This document shows, piece by piece, positions 1 through 8,562 of a stretch of 12,715 bases of DNA. The notes under the pieces were generated by a model. That model made no database searches. It saw only the letters and a program-made list of their open reading frames with translations, and was not told the DNA's origin. This DNA comes from Hyphomicrobiales bacterium (GTDB taxonomy: Bacteria > Pseudomonadota > Alphaproteobacteria > Micropepsales > Micropepsaceae), in the NCBI GenBank assembly GCA_017849395.1, contig JAFIHO010000241.1:1-12715 (forward strand). The letters run 5' to 3'. Positions within the stretch are counted from its first letter, which is position 1. Each line of letters starts with the position of its first letter. The position numbers and the translations under genes are program-made.

Positions 1-1971
1 ATTGTGCGCGGACAGGCAGAAGCGCGCGTATGCGCGCCGGGCCACAACACCGAACTGGGCAAAATCGGCAAATCCCTGGAAGCAATCGCTACAGAGCAGC
101 CAAGGCTGCAGCTTCAATTGCGCTGGCTGGTGCGTGATTTCGCACTGTTCGGAACGATCGTCGCGACCGCCGTGGTGCTGTTGCTGGGCTTGCGCAATGG
201 CGCATGGCTTGAGGCGGCCCTGTCCGGCATCGCGGTCGGCATGTCTACCCTGCCGGAGGAATTTCCCCTGGTGCTGGCGGTGTTCATGGCGATGGGCGCC
301 TGGCGTATCTCCCGCGCCCATGTGCTGACCCGGCGCGCGGCGGCCATCGAAACACTGGGTTCAGCGACCGTGCTGTGTTCCGACAAGACCGGCACCATGA
401 CCGAGAACCGCATGCGCCTGCAGGTTCTCGCCACCGAACAGGACGTCTGGCGCGAAGGTTCGGGGCCGCTGCCGCAGGCCCTAATGCCGCTGCTGGAAGC
501 CGGGGGAAAGGCATGTCCGCATCATTCCGCCGATCCGATGGACAGGGCGCTGAAAGAGGCGTTCGCAAGCGAGAACGGCGAAACCGGGACGGGCACGCTG
601 TTGCGAAGCTATGGCCTGACCCCCGAATTGTTCACCATGACCAATGTCTGGAATGAGGGCGGGAATTACGGAATTTTCGCCAAGGGTGCACCGGAGGCCA
701 TCCTCGGCCTGTGCAGGATGCCGCCGGAGAAACGCCGTCGCATTCTGGAGCAGGTGGACGAACTGGCCGCGAGCGGCGTGCGCGTTCTGGCGGTCGCCGA
801 AGGATCATGCGATCCGGCCTGCGGTCCCCTGCCCGCCACACAGCAGGAATTCGATTTTCGCTATGTCGGCCTGGTGGGTTTTGCCGATCCCCTGCGCGCC
901 AACGTTCCCGAAGCGGTGGCGGAATGCCGGGCCGCCGGAATGCGGGTGATCATGATCACGGGAGATTATCCCCTCACGGCGCAGGCTATCGCGCACCAGG
1001 CGGGCATGGACCGCGATGGCCTGCTGACCGGCGACGCGCTGGAGGAACTGGATGACGCACGTCTCGCCGAAACAGTGAAACGCGTTTCGGTTTTCTGTCG
1101 CATCCGACCGGCCCAGAAGCTGCGCATCGTCCAGGCCCTGAAAGCGAATGGAGAGATCGTCGCCATGACGGGCGACGGGGTCAATGACGCGCCCGCAATG
1201 AAGGCGGCCCATATCGGCGTGGCGATGGGACAGCGCGGCACCGATGTGGCGCGCGAGGCTGCCTCGCTGGTGTTGCTGGACGACAATTTCGTTTCCATCG
1301 TCGCCACCATCCGGCTGGGGCGGCGCATCTATGACAATCTGCAGAAAGCCATACAGTATATTGTCGCCGTGCATATCCCCATCGCGGGGCTTGCCATACT
1401 GCCGCTGCTGATCGGGCTGCCGCCCATGCTGAGCCCGATCCAGATTGCCTTTCTGGAAATGGTGATCGATCCGGCCTGTTCGGTCATCTTCGAGTCGGAA
1501 CGTGAAGAAACCGATATCATGCGCCGCCCGCCCCGCGATCCGAAAACACCCATCCTGTCTCGCGCCACCGCGCTTTGGGCCGCGGTTCAGGGGCTGGCGG
1601 CGTTGTTCCTGGCCGGTTTCACGCTGATCGCGGGATCGCGGCTGGGCTTGCCGGAAGCGGATCTGCGCGCGCTTGTGTTCACCGTTCTGGTGCTGATGAA
1701 TGTTGGCCTGATCCTGGTCAACCGGTCCTTCAGTTCCTCGCTGCGCACCGCCCTTCTGCGGCCGAATCCCGCGCTGTGGGGATTGCTGTCAGCCGTGCTT
1801 CTTCTGCTGGGCTGCGCGCTGTTCTGGACGCCCGCAAGGAAGCTGTTCCATTTTGGAATCCTGCATGGAGATGACCTGTTGGTCAGCGCTGCGATGGGAC
1901 TTGCGCTGATCGTAATCCTGGAAATCTGCAAGAGCCGTTTCGCACGGGTTCATGGGATGAACTGCTCCTAG
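1..1971 (+). CDS. Cation-transporting P-type ATPase, C-terminal part (5' end outside window)
   Basis: The reading frame is open from the first base, so the gene starts upstream. An apparent GTG at position 4 lies inside the actuator-domain end (TELGKIGKSL) and is not the real start. Numbering from that GTG, the fragment has a membrane pair with PEEFP at residues 84-88 (M4), the phosphorylation motif CSDKTGTMT with Asp127, the nucleotide-binding KGAPE near 227, the TGD motif (952-966), and the hinge TGDGVNDAP at 389-397. About six helices with a FLEMVIDP segment (M6) follow. All catalytic motifs of an ATP-driven ion pump of the inner membrane are intact. The layout fits P2-type (Ca2+-ATPase-like) pumps, but M4 reads PEEFP instead of the PEGLP typical of Ca2+ pumps, so the ion cannot be named. 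No functional link to the downstream redox genes is visible. Confidence 0.93.
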   Translation: MVRGQAEARVCAPGHNTELGKIGKSLEAIATEQPRLQLQLRWLVRDFALFGTIVATAVVLLLGLRNGAWLEAALSGIAVGMSTLPEEFPLVLAVFMAMGAWRISRAHVLTRRAAAIETLGSATVLCSDKTGTMTENRMRLQVLATEQDVWREGSGPLPQALMPLLEAGGKACPHHSADPMDRALKEAFASENGETGTGTLLRSYGLTPELFTMTNVWNEGGNYGIFAKGAPEAILGLCRMPPEKRRRILEQVDELAASGVRVLAVAEGSCDPACGPLPATQQEFDFRYVGLVGFADPLRANVPEAVAECRAAGMRVIMITGDYPLTAQAIAHQAGMDRDGLLTGDALEELDDARLAETVKRVSVFCRIRPAQKLRIVQALKANGEIVAMTGDGVNDAPAMKAAHIGVAMGQRGTDVAREAASLVLLDDNFVSIVATIRLGRRIYDNLQKAIQYIVAVHIPIAGLAILPLLIGLPPMLSPIQIAFLEMVIDPACSVIFESEREETDIMRRPPRDPKTPILSRATALWAAVQGLAALFLAGFTLIAGSRLGLPEADLRALVFTVLVLMNVGLILVNRSFSSSLRTALLRPNPALWGLLSAVLLLLGCALFWTPARKLFHFGILHGDDLLVSAAMGLALIVILEICKSRFARVHGMNCS

Positions 1972-2096
1972 AACGGCAACGGGCTCGCATTCCCTGCGGG
2001 GTTGGATCGGGCGCTCATCCCGCCGGGCGCATTGCCATTGATTGCAAAATTCTTCAACATGATGCGACTTTGGCGTTCTGAGATGGGGTGTCCGGA

Positions 2097-3302
2097 ATGA
2101 ACCGGCGGCATTTGTTGAAGACCTCGCTCGCCTTTGGCGGGCTTGCAGGGTTGGGCGGCATATCGACCGGGACGGCAAAAGCCCAGGGCGCGCCCGTGCC
2201 GCTCATGGACCGCCCCTTCAACCTGGCGCCGATCCGCGCGCATGTCGACCGCATCTATGACATCAAATGCTGCATCCGGCCGTTCCGCACCAAAGGACCG
2301 CGCCTGGACGTAGAGCAGATCGGCGACGCCGTGGTGATACACAATTACGGCCATAGCGGCGCCGGCTGGTCCCTGTCCTGGGGTTCGGCCGACATGCAGG
2401 TGCAGAAGGCCATGTCGCGCAGCCCCAAGAAAATCGCGGTGATCGGATGTGGCATCATCGGACTGACATCGGCGCTGATGGCGCAAAGGGCGGGTGCGCA
2501 GGTCACCATCTATACCCGCGAACTATTGCAGAACACGCGCTCGGTGCGGGCCAATGGAAGCTGGACGCCCGCCTCGCACATGGCGCTGGCTTCGGAGGCG
2601 CCCGCCAATCTCGGCGATGTCTGGGAGCGGATGACCCGCATGTCGTGGAAGAATCTTCGCCAGTATATCGGCATGGCGGGAAACCCGCTGGCTTTCGCCG
2701 ATCACTATTATCTTTCCGACACGCCGTTCGACACGCCGCCACCTGCACCGCCGCCCAGCCCGACACCGCTTCCAGAGTATTACGAATTGGGCGACCGGAT
2801 CGGCGACATCACCCCCAGGCTTCAGGTCCTCACGCCCGACCTTCATCCATTCCCCGTCCGATACGCCCGGCGTACCACCCGCCTGTTCTTCAACTTCAGC
2901 GAATATGGCCATCTTCTGATGAGCGATTTCTTCGCGGCGGGCGGCAAGGTGGTGATGCGAAACTTTCATTCGCCGGGTGAACTGGCGCATTTGCCGGAGA
3001 AGGTGATCATCAACTGCCCGGGCTACTCGGCGCATGACTGGTGGAAAGACAAGGCGATGGTGCCCCATCGCGGACAGACCGAATGGCTGATCCCGCAGCC
3101 GGAGGTCAATTACGGCCTGACCTATCGCAATGTCGAAGCGCTATCCAAGAGCGACGGCATCATGATGATTGATATCGGCGCGCGCACCGGACTTCCGAAG
3201 GGCTATGGCAGCAGCAATGAAATGCCCAGCCGCGCCGAAGCGGAGGCGGCAGTGCGCGTCATGGAAGAACTTTTCTCCCGTTTCCCTGCCAGTCCGATCT
3301 GA
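2097..3302 (+). CDS. Tat-exported FAD-dependent oxidoreductase, D-amino-acid oxidase type, apparently circularly permuted
   Basis: I chose ATG 2097 because it puts the twin-arginine signal (MNRRHLLK, then a hydrophobic stretch ending near AKAQ) at the N terminus, with GGGG eight bases upstream. An in-frame GTG at 2088 would add three residues. Residues about 61-98 carry RPFRTKGPRL and HNYGHSGAGWSLSWG, which in the D-amino-acid oxidase family lie at the C terminus. The FAD-binding motif IGCGIIG comes only afterwards, near 116-122. The NCPGYSAHDW and HRGQ blocks follow, and the protein ends where the moved block would normally begin. A proline-rich loop lies near residues 204-217. At 401 residues, the length minus the signal is close to a whole DAAO domain. 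Known family chemistry is oxidation of an amine or amino acid to an imine using FAD. The adjacent cytochrome c and exported RidA suggest a periplasmic dehydrogenase rather than an oxygen-dependent oxidase. The substrate is unknown. Confidence 0.88.
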   Translation: MNRRHLLKTSLAFGGLAGLGGISTGTAKAQGAPVPLMDRPFNLAPIRAHVDRIYDIKCCIRPFRTKGPRLDVEQIGDAVVIHNYGHSGAGWSLSWGSADMQVQKAMSRSPKKIAVIGCGIIGLTSALMAQRAGAQVTIYTRELLQNTRSVRANGSWTPASHMALASEAPANLGDVWERMTRMSWKNLRQYIGMAGNPLAFADHYYLSDTPFDTPPPAPPPSPTPLPEYYELGDRIGDITPRLQVLTPDLHPFPVRYARRTTRLFFNFSEYGHLLMSDFFAAGGKVVMRNFHSPGELAHLPEKVIINCPGYSAHDWWKDKAMVPHRGQTEWLIPQPEVNYGLTYRNVEALSKSDGIMMIDIGARTGLPKGYGSSNEMPSRAEAEAAVRVMEELFSRFPASPI

Positions 3303-3307
3303 AAGGA
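3303..3307 (+). promoter_or_regulatory. Ribosome binding site of the cytochrome c gene
   Basis: AAGGA lies seven bases before ATG 3315 and begins right after the stop codon of the oxidoreductase gene. The 12-base gap and the lack of room for a promoter indicate that the two genes are co-transcribed. Confidence 0.6.
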
Positions 3308-3314
3308 ACCGATC

Positions 3315-3758
3315 ATGGATTTAAAAGCGGTTCTTGCGCTGGGCATCGTGACGCTTTGCCTGTCCCCGGGGATCGCGGCCGCTCAAAAGGGACGAGTATC
3401 CGTATGGGACGGCGTCCATACCGATGCCCAGGCCGAGCGCGGCCGTGCGCTGTACATGCAGAATTGCGCAAGCTGCCACGGCGCCGATTTATCCGGCACC
3501 TTCGAGATTCCGCCGCTGACCGGCCGCTTCATGCCCTATTGGTCCGGCACAACACTGGATGTGCTGTTCGATTATGTCAGCACTGCGATGCCGCTGCACA
3601 ATCCCGGCGCGCTGGATGCGGCCGCCAACACCGATATCGTTGCGTTTATTCTCAAGAGCAATGGCATTCCCGCGGGCTCAAAGGAGTTGAGCCCGGGGAA
3701 TCTCAAGACGATCAACTTCGATCCCGCGAAACGAGCAGCGGGGCGCGCACGGAAATAG
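3315..3758 (+). CDS. Small exported class I cytochrome c
   Basis: This is a 147-residue protein with a Sec signal peptide (hydrophobic residues 5-20, AAAQ cleavage region near 21-24). It has one haem-binding CASCH at residues 51-55 and a likely axial methionine in the STAMPLHNPG segment (Met82). The C-terminal helix (TDIVAFIL) is typical of mono-haem class I cytochromes. It should act in the periplasm as a one-electron carrier. The gene begins 12 bases after the FAD oxidoreductase, so the natural reading is that it accepts electrons from that flavoprotein and passes them to the respiratory chain. That partnership is inferred from gene order and from both proteins being exported. The basic C-terminal tail (KRAAGRARK) is unexplained. 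Confidence 0.9.
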   Translation: MDLKAVLALGIVTLCLSPGIAAAQKGRVSVWDGVHTDAQAERGRALYMQNCASCHGADLSGTFEIPPLTGRFMPYWSGTTLDVLFDYVSTAMPLHNPGALDAAANTDIVAFILKSNGIPAGSKELSPGNLKTINFDPAKRAAGRARK

Positions 3759-3773
3759 CGGCGGCGCTATTTC
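3752..3773. terminator. Hairpin shared by two convergent stop codons
   Basis: GAAATAGCG (3752-3760) and CGCTATTTC (3765-3773) form a perfect 9-bp stem with a 4-base loop. The stem contains the TAG stop of the cytochrome gene (3756-3758) and, on the other strand, the TAG stop of the RidA gene (3767-3769). It lies where a bidirectional terminator is expected. The flanking T tracts are weak, so termination efficiency is uncertain. Confidence 0.5.
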
Positions 3774-4264
3774 TTGACCGCCACCAACTCGATTTCGACC
3801 AGCGCGCCCGGCGTAGCCAGGCCGACCTTTACGGTCGAACGCGCCGGCTTGTTGGGCTGGGTCGCGGAACCGAACCGCTTGCCCCATTCCCTGTTCATCG
3901 CGGCGAAATCGATCTCGCCGCCCTTGGCGGGATCGCCGACCAGAAAGACCGTCGCCTTGACCACATCGCCGAAATTCAGGCCCAGTTTGGTCAGGACCGC
4001 CTCGAGCTTGTTGAGCACATCATCGGTCTGCTGGGCCGTGTCACCCCAGCGGGCGGGGCTGCCTTCGGGCGCGCTGGGATCCTTGGGGCCGCCCGGAATG
4101 CCGCTGATATAGTGGGTGGTATAGCCGGCCGGGACGGTGACGGCCGACGCGATGACGGAGCCGGGGCTTGCCGATTCCAGGCGCGTCACGGACTGCGCGC
4201 CAGCGGGCAGCGCCACGGCGCACAGCGCCACTCCCAGCAGAGCAGGTTTCAATGCCTTGATCAT
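3767..4264 (-). CDS. Exported RidA/YjgF-family enamine/imine deaminase
   Basis: ATG 4264 is preferred because AAGGGGAG sits seven bases upstream (4271-4278) and gives a clean signal peptide (MIKALKPALL to AGAQ, residues 1-24). The open frame continues upstream to 4570, but only through non-coding and tRNA-like sequence. The mature part is a single RidA domain of about 140 residues. ARSTVKV with Arg142 and VEIE with Glu157 keep the 15-residue spacing of the catalytic Arg and the conserved Glu of E. coli RidA. RidA proteins hydrolyse reactive imines and enamines to keto compounds and ammonia, usually in the cytosol. Here the signal peptide and the convergent oxidoreductase-cytochrome pair suggest that it clears the imine made in the periplasm. 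Function is inferred by family, and the exact substrate is unknown. Confidence 0.9.
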   Translation of the reverse strand: MIKALKPALLGVALCAVALPAGAQSVTRLESASPGSVIASAVTVPAGYTTHYISGIPGGPKDPSAPEGSPARWGDTAQQTDDVLNKLEAVLTKLGLNFGDVVKATVFLVGDPAKGGEIDFAAMNREWGKRFGSATQPNKPARSTVKVGLATPGALVEIELVAVKK

Positions 4265-4386
4265 GTTGTTCTCCCCTTGATGGTTAGCCGCCGCTTTCGG
4301 GTCTGTCCCCAAATCAGCGCGTGTCGCAGCATGCCTCGGAGAGCGCCGTCGCGCATCACCAGAAAATGGAAACCATGCGGATAGAG

Positions 4387-4402
4387 AAGGGCTTCGCCCC
4401 TT
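4387..4402 (-). terminator. Probable native terminator of tRNA-Phe
   Basis: Just 3' of the tRNA remnant on the minus strand, AAGGG and CCCTT pair around a six-base loop, followed by CTCT. This fits the original tRNA-Phe terminator left on the chromosomal side of the island junction. The stem is short and the T tract poor. Confidence 0.35.
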
Positions 4403-4410
4403 TGATGTGA

Positions 4411-4459
<49 letters not shown>

Positions 4460-4636
4460 ATTATAACTGCGAAAGATCAACGACTTAGGGATATCTCCCC
4501 CGGAAAACCTGACAATCGCAATCAGTAGGTTAGAACGGATGTGGAAAAACTGCAGGTAGCGAGCCGCCATTAGCCGACATGACGCGAGTCACTCCAAGTC
4601 CTATGGGCATGCTCATTTCCGTGCTTGCATTACCGT
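4460..4636. other. Island left-end spacer, no gene seen
   Basis: These 177 bases lie between the tRNA fragment and the stop codon of the STAND remnant. I see no credible coding sequence, strong hairpin or copy of the YATACCGTCA motif. A loose relative, TACCGTTCA, occurs at 4631-4639, but it differs by one inserted base. Confidence 0.5.
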
Positions 4637-7150
4637 TCATTTTTCGAAGTCTACCACTCCTAAAACTCCCGCCGGAAGCGCAAGACAATCCCACGTCTTC
4701 GCCAGAGATAACGCAGATTGGCGACCGCCCACCACAGCCCGCATAGCTTGAACAATATCGGAATAAGCTCGCACCGTTGCAACGCCACTACGGGCTCCAA
4801 GGACACGAAGCTTTTCCAAAGCCCTCCCTCCATCTGCAATACTTCTTGAGAGCACCAGAGATAACATTCCGCGAGAATACCAAACATCGTCGGGCTTTAT
4901 AAGCCACTCCATAATATCTTCATCGATCTCGATCTCTGTTTTTGAAGCAAGATACCGTAAGACACCAACAGAGTTTCTTATTGCAGAGGTATCCGCAGGA
5001 TCACATTCCAACGGGGGCAGCTTTTCAAGAATTTCAATTTCCTCCAGCTCACTAATAATAACAGTCTGCATGAGCGCTGCTAGCAAACCCCGAGCATGCG
5101 GGAACACTTTTATCAGGTCTAACAGCAAATTAGCTATAGGGATTGCGCCGTCGGGATGAGGATGAATTTCGATTTGACCCATCCTACCAAACTGATCCGC
5201 TACATCTATAAATGAATTAGACCAAGATTTGTTAGCGACAAAAGCTCTGATTAAGGTCGCTGGAAACCATACACTTTTACGACGTTCTGTTTTTAGTATG
5301 TCCGAGAAGAACGCGATCGCATCTGGCACATCAATCAATTCAGGACTCGTTTGCATATAGAGGCTCACTATTGCTAGAGCGAGCGATGTTTTCAGACCAT
5401 CATTTGATATTTTGAAATACAGCTGCGTTAGCGGAGACGTATCGATTACCCGAGCCGGCCCCACCGTGTAAGAAAAACGCCCGAACGCAGGTACGCCGAC
5501 ATTGTCCAATTCAGGACCGAGGCTCTTTCCACAGGTCCACGTATTGAAGTCAGAAACATTCACGCCTTTCGAGCGCATACGGTCTTCAGCAACTTTCCAC
5601 TCATTGGAACTACCGTACTCTCCGCGGCTAGCAGCAGCAGCCATTGTTTGAAGCTCGTCCGGTCCAGCCGCTTCAAGTATACACGCAGCTAAAGGCCATG
5701 GAGCTCCATATGCGCGCTCCCTCAGTCCCGCAAAATCTGGATGCTGAGATAGCAACATCAAAGAACGAGAAAGTTCACCAGCGGTCGGATTCTCTATAAA
5801 ATCTTTGGATGCCCTGTATAAATCCCATTGACTCCCGGGGGGCACGTCACCATCCCAACGAAAGGCATCCTTCTTGCGATCTATTGAAACCAAAATTGCG
5901 GTTACTGCAGTATCCCTTCGCTGCGCGGCACCACCCAAGCCAACTTCGACAGTGCCTTCAGCTCGCCAATTGAAACGCATGAAGGGAAAGTGACGGTGCA
6001 TCGATTCACTTTGCTTCCAGCTATCTTCAGGCGACACATTTTGCTGAGCACGCGCAATCGCATCGTAGCTGCTTTCGACAATCGCACTTCGAATTTCACT
6101 AGGAAGTTCACTCTCTACCCATGTATCTAAAGCTTGTGCCGCAATCTCAATTTGATTGGGTCTTTGTCGTTGCCACGCCTCTTCTGCCAAACTTTTTGCG
6201 AATTCCCTACCTCGTAATCTGAGAGCAAAAGCTAGCCTCCAAGCTGCAAGCCAGCGATATCGATTGGAGGGATTCTCTAGCGCACTTTTGAGCTCCAATT
6301 GTCCAATAGCCTCACAGTCAGCTAAAGCAGCTTCAATAAATCCTCCGTCCACAAACGCTGGACCTAGATCAAGGCCCTCAAGCGCCCTCTTAAATAGTTG
6401 ACGCCTGTAGGCGGGGTTCTGCTGGGCAACTCCATCTTCCAAAAGCTGAACAGCTAAAGCTGCTCCCGCCTTAACTAAAGCGACGTCTTTCTCTCCTGCA
6501 ACGCCATTGAGTTCGTCACAAATAACGAGAACGGTATCTCGGAATTGAGCCGCATCTGGAGCCGAAAATGCTTTGCTTGCTGCGATCTGAAATACGTGCC
6601 GCCAATGTGAGGGCCGAGCTATTTCCCTAAGACGCGCCTGCACGCTCTGTTGGGGTCCAGCCATGATCTGTGCAGCCGCCATAAACTCCTGCAACGATCG
6701 CACTTCAAATGTAACTTGATCTTGAACTCTCTGAACCAAAAAAATAAGCCGATGGGTAGACGCGGATATGATTTCGGATACTAGATTTTCAAGTTCACTT
6801 CCCTCGTAAGCCAAGCTCGTCATGTGCAGTCGAACGAGCGCCTCGAACTCACCTTTTGTAAGATAAGACTTAGCTGCACCTTTGTGCTCGCTGTAAGTTT
6901 GGAGAAGCAGACCTGCTCGATAGTGAATTTCATCAATGGCTACTTTATGAGTGCGAAGAACCACCGAAACGGGACCAGGTTTAGCACGCTCTCTTGTAGA
7001 GATGACTTGGTAGTAACCGTTGAAAAGCCCCCAACGATCCGTTGGCGCTTCGCCTCGTTGGTCTACGAGTTGCAGCATGATTGCAACTTGCAAAGGAGAC
7101 CCCATAAGCGAAAGTTGTCCGTCGTCGAAACATTTGGCGCAGATTTGGCG
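4637..7150 (-). pseudogene. C-terminal part of a STAND/NACHT-like NTPase, 5' end lost at an IS
   Basis: The frame runs from the IS edge to TGA 4637-4639, about 837 residues without an initiation site of its own; Met 7105 (MGSPLQ) is internal. Upstream codons remain readable as QICAKCFDDGQLSL before the IS begins. The first 145 residues after Met 7105 resemble the end of a NACHT module: SPLQVAIMLQL, a winged-helix-like region, then VRSLQEFMAAAQIM (residues about 135-148), the counterpart of the F-x-H-x-S-x-QE-aA motif of NACHT proteins. The remaining 670 residues are mostly helical, without a recognised domain, and would be the sensor part. Walker A and B are absent with the lost N terminus. 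Such proteins commonly act in phage defence, sensing a phage product and triggering a fused effector. G+C is visibly lower than in the neighbours, in keeping with transfer. It is probably non-functional. Confidence 0.7.
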
Positions 7151-7189
7151 TGGCGGTAACGGAGAGCAGGCCTCGTCTGGGGTTTGCTT

Positions 7190-8170
7190 TTAGGCGGCGA
7201 GGTTGCGGTGCTGCAAGCGTCGATGTTCGATGGTCTGCTTCTTGATGGCGGCACGCTGTGCATGGATCTGCCGATCGCGCCCGAAGTAGGCATCGGCGGG
7301 CGTCACATTGCCCAGACTTTCGTGATAGCGCTGGTGATTATAGTGCTCGATGAAGGCTTCGATCTGGGCTTCGAGATCGCCGGGCAGGTAGTAGTTTTCC
7401 AGCAGGATGCGGTTCTTCAAGGTCTGGTGCCAGCGTTCAATCTTGCCCTGTGTCTGCGGATGGAAGGGCGCGCCGCGCACATGGCTCATGGACTGCGCTT
7501 CGATATAGGCGGCCAGTTCGCCCGCAACATAGCTTGGGCCGTTGTCGGACAGCAGGCGCGGCATGTGCAGCACAGTGGCGCTGTCACAGCCGGATGCGGC
7601 CAGCGCCAGATCCAGCGTGTCGGTCACGTCGCCCGCCGTCATGGTGGTGCAGAGTTTCCACGAGATGATGTAGCGGGAATAGTCGTCGAGCACGGTCGAG
7701 AGGTAAACCCAGCCCCAACCGATCAGCTTGAAATAGGTAAAATCGGTCTGCCACATCTCGTTGGGCCGGGTCGTCTTTGTGGGGAACTCGTCGCGGGCCT
7801 TGATGACGATATAGGCCGGGCTGGCGATCAGATCCTGCGCCTTGAGCAGGCGATAGACCGTGGCTTCGCAGACAAAGTACTGCTTCTCATCGGTAAATTT
7901 TGTGGCCAGTTCGCGCGGCGAGAGCTCACTGTTCTCCAGCGCCATGTCGATGATCTGCTTGCGCACATCATCGGGCAGCCGGTTCCACACCCGGCTTGGC
8001 GCCGAAGGGCGGTCTTCCAGCGCTTCAGGCCCGCCATCAAGATAGCGGGCATACCAACGGGCAAAAGTGCGCCGGGCTATGCCCAGTTTCTCCAGCGTTT
8101 GGCGGGTGGGCAGATGGGATTGCTCGACGAGGCGGATAATCTCGAGCTTCTCTGGGGCGGGGTACCTCAT
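7190..8170 (-). CDS. IS3-family transposase OrfB (catalytic subunit)
   Basis: This is a 326-residue DDE transposase. An N-terminal helix-turn-helix (residues about 10-45, ARRTFARWYARYLDGG) is followed by an rve integrase core. The catalytic residues are Asp143 (QTDFTYF), Asp209 (LLSDNGPSY) and Glu245 (GKIERWHQ). The DD35E spacing is the one typical of IS3. ATG 8170-8168 overlaps the OrfA stop as ATGA, so translation can be coupled. A -1 frameshift at the A7G run upstream would instead make an OrfAB fusion, the active transposase in IS3 elements. The protein catalyses cutting and joining of the IS ends. No damage is seen. Confidence 0.93.
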   Translation of the reverse strand: MRYPAPEKLEIIRLVEQSHLPTRQTLEKLGIARRTFARWYARYLDGGPEALEDRPSAPSRVWNRLPDDVRKQIIDMALENSELSPRELATKFTDEKQYFVCEATVYRLLKAQDLIASPAYIVIKARDEFPTKTTRPNEMWQTDFTYFKLIGWGWVYLSTVLDDYSRYIISWKLCTTMTAGDVTDTLDLALAASGCDSATVLHMPRLLSDNGPSYVAGELAAYIEAQSMSHVRGAPFHPQTQGKIERWHQTLKNRILLENYYLPGDLEAQIEAFIEHYNHQRYHESLGNVTPADAYFGRDRQIHAQRAAIKKQTIEHRRLQHRNLAA

Positions 8171-8562
8171 TCCTGCTCGCCCCCATCCGCGGTCAAACTT
8201 TTTTTAAGCAGGCGGTTCTCGAGCGTCAGGTCGGCCACACATTCCTTGAGGGCCAGCGTTTCCCGGCGCAGGTCCTTGACCTCGTCACTGGTGGCAGCCC
8301 GGGCGGTATCGCCCGCCAGACGGCGCTTGCCGGCCTCGAGGAATTCCTTCGACCAGGAATAATACACGCTCTGGGCAATGCCTTCGCGGCGGCACAGTTC
8401 GGCGATGCTCTCCTCGCCGCGCAGCCCTTCGAGCACGATCCTGATTTTATCCTCGGCCGAGAAATGTCGGCGCGTGGCACGGCGAATGTCCTTTACCACC
8501 GCCTCTGCGGGCTTCTTGGTGGGCTTGGCAGCCGATTTTGGGCTGGAGGGATTGGGTCTCAT
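8167..8562 (-). CDS. IS3-family transposase OrfA (DNA-binding subunit)
   Basis: This is a 131-residue protein with a basic Pro/Lys-rich N terminus and a helix-turn-helix at about residues 31-75 (RRHFSAEDKIRIVLEG, ESIAELCRREGIAQSVYYSW). A leucine-zipper-like coiled coil follows at about 92-125 (EVKDLRRETLALKECVADL). This is the usual layout of IS3 OrfA, which binds the terminal repeats and, alone, tends to restrain transposition. ATG 8562 is supported by AAGGA about six bases upstream (minus strand). Its start codon region is part of a long inverted repeat (8544-8560 with 8587-8603). Confidence 0.92.
   Translation of the reverse strand: MRPNPSSPKSAAKPTKKPAEAVVKDIRRATRRHFSAEDKIRIVLEGLRGEESIAELCRREGIAQSVYYSWSKEFLEAGKRRLAGDTARAATSDEVKDLRRETLALKECVADLTLENRLLKKSLTADGGEQE
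8198..8205 (-). other. A7G slippery run for -1 frameshifting between orfA and orfB
   Basis: On the minus strand the end of orfA reads CTT AAA AAA AGT. A -1 slip on the A run moves ribosomes into the orfB frame, which is open through to the OrfB ATG (KFDRGWGRAGMRYP). This matches the A6G-type frameshift sites known in the IS3 family. Whether it is used here is inferred. Confidence 0.6.

Noticed and set aside
1972..2096. Promoter and terminator between the ATPase and the flavoprotein genes
   Set aside because: A short CCC/GGG pairing and a weak TTGATT-like hexamer are visible, but neither is strong enough to call.
3356..4384. 342-residue plus-strand reading frame
   Set aside because: It overlaps the cytochrome gene in another frame and runs antisense to RidA. 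Its composition is Arg-rich, as in shadow frames of GC-rich DNA.
7184..8362. 392-residue plus-strand reading frame
   Set aside because: It lies antisense to the IS transposase, whose DDE residues and family motifs are clear on the other strand.
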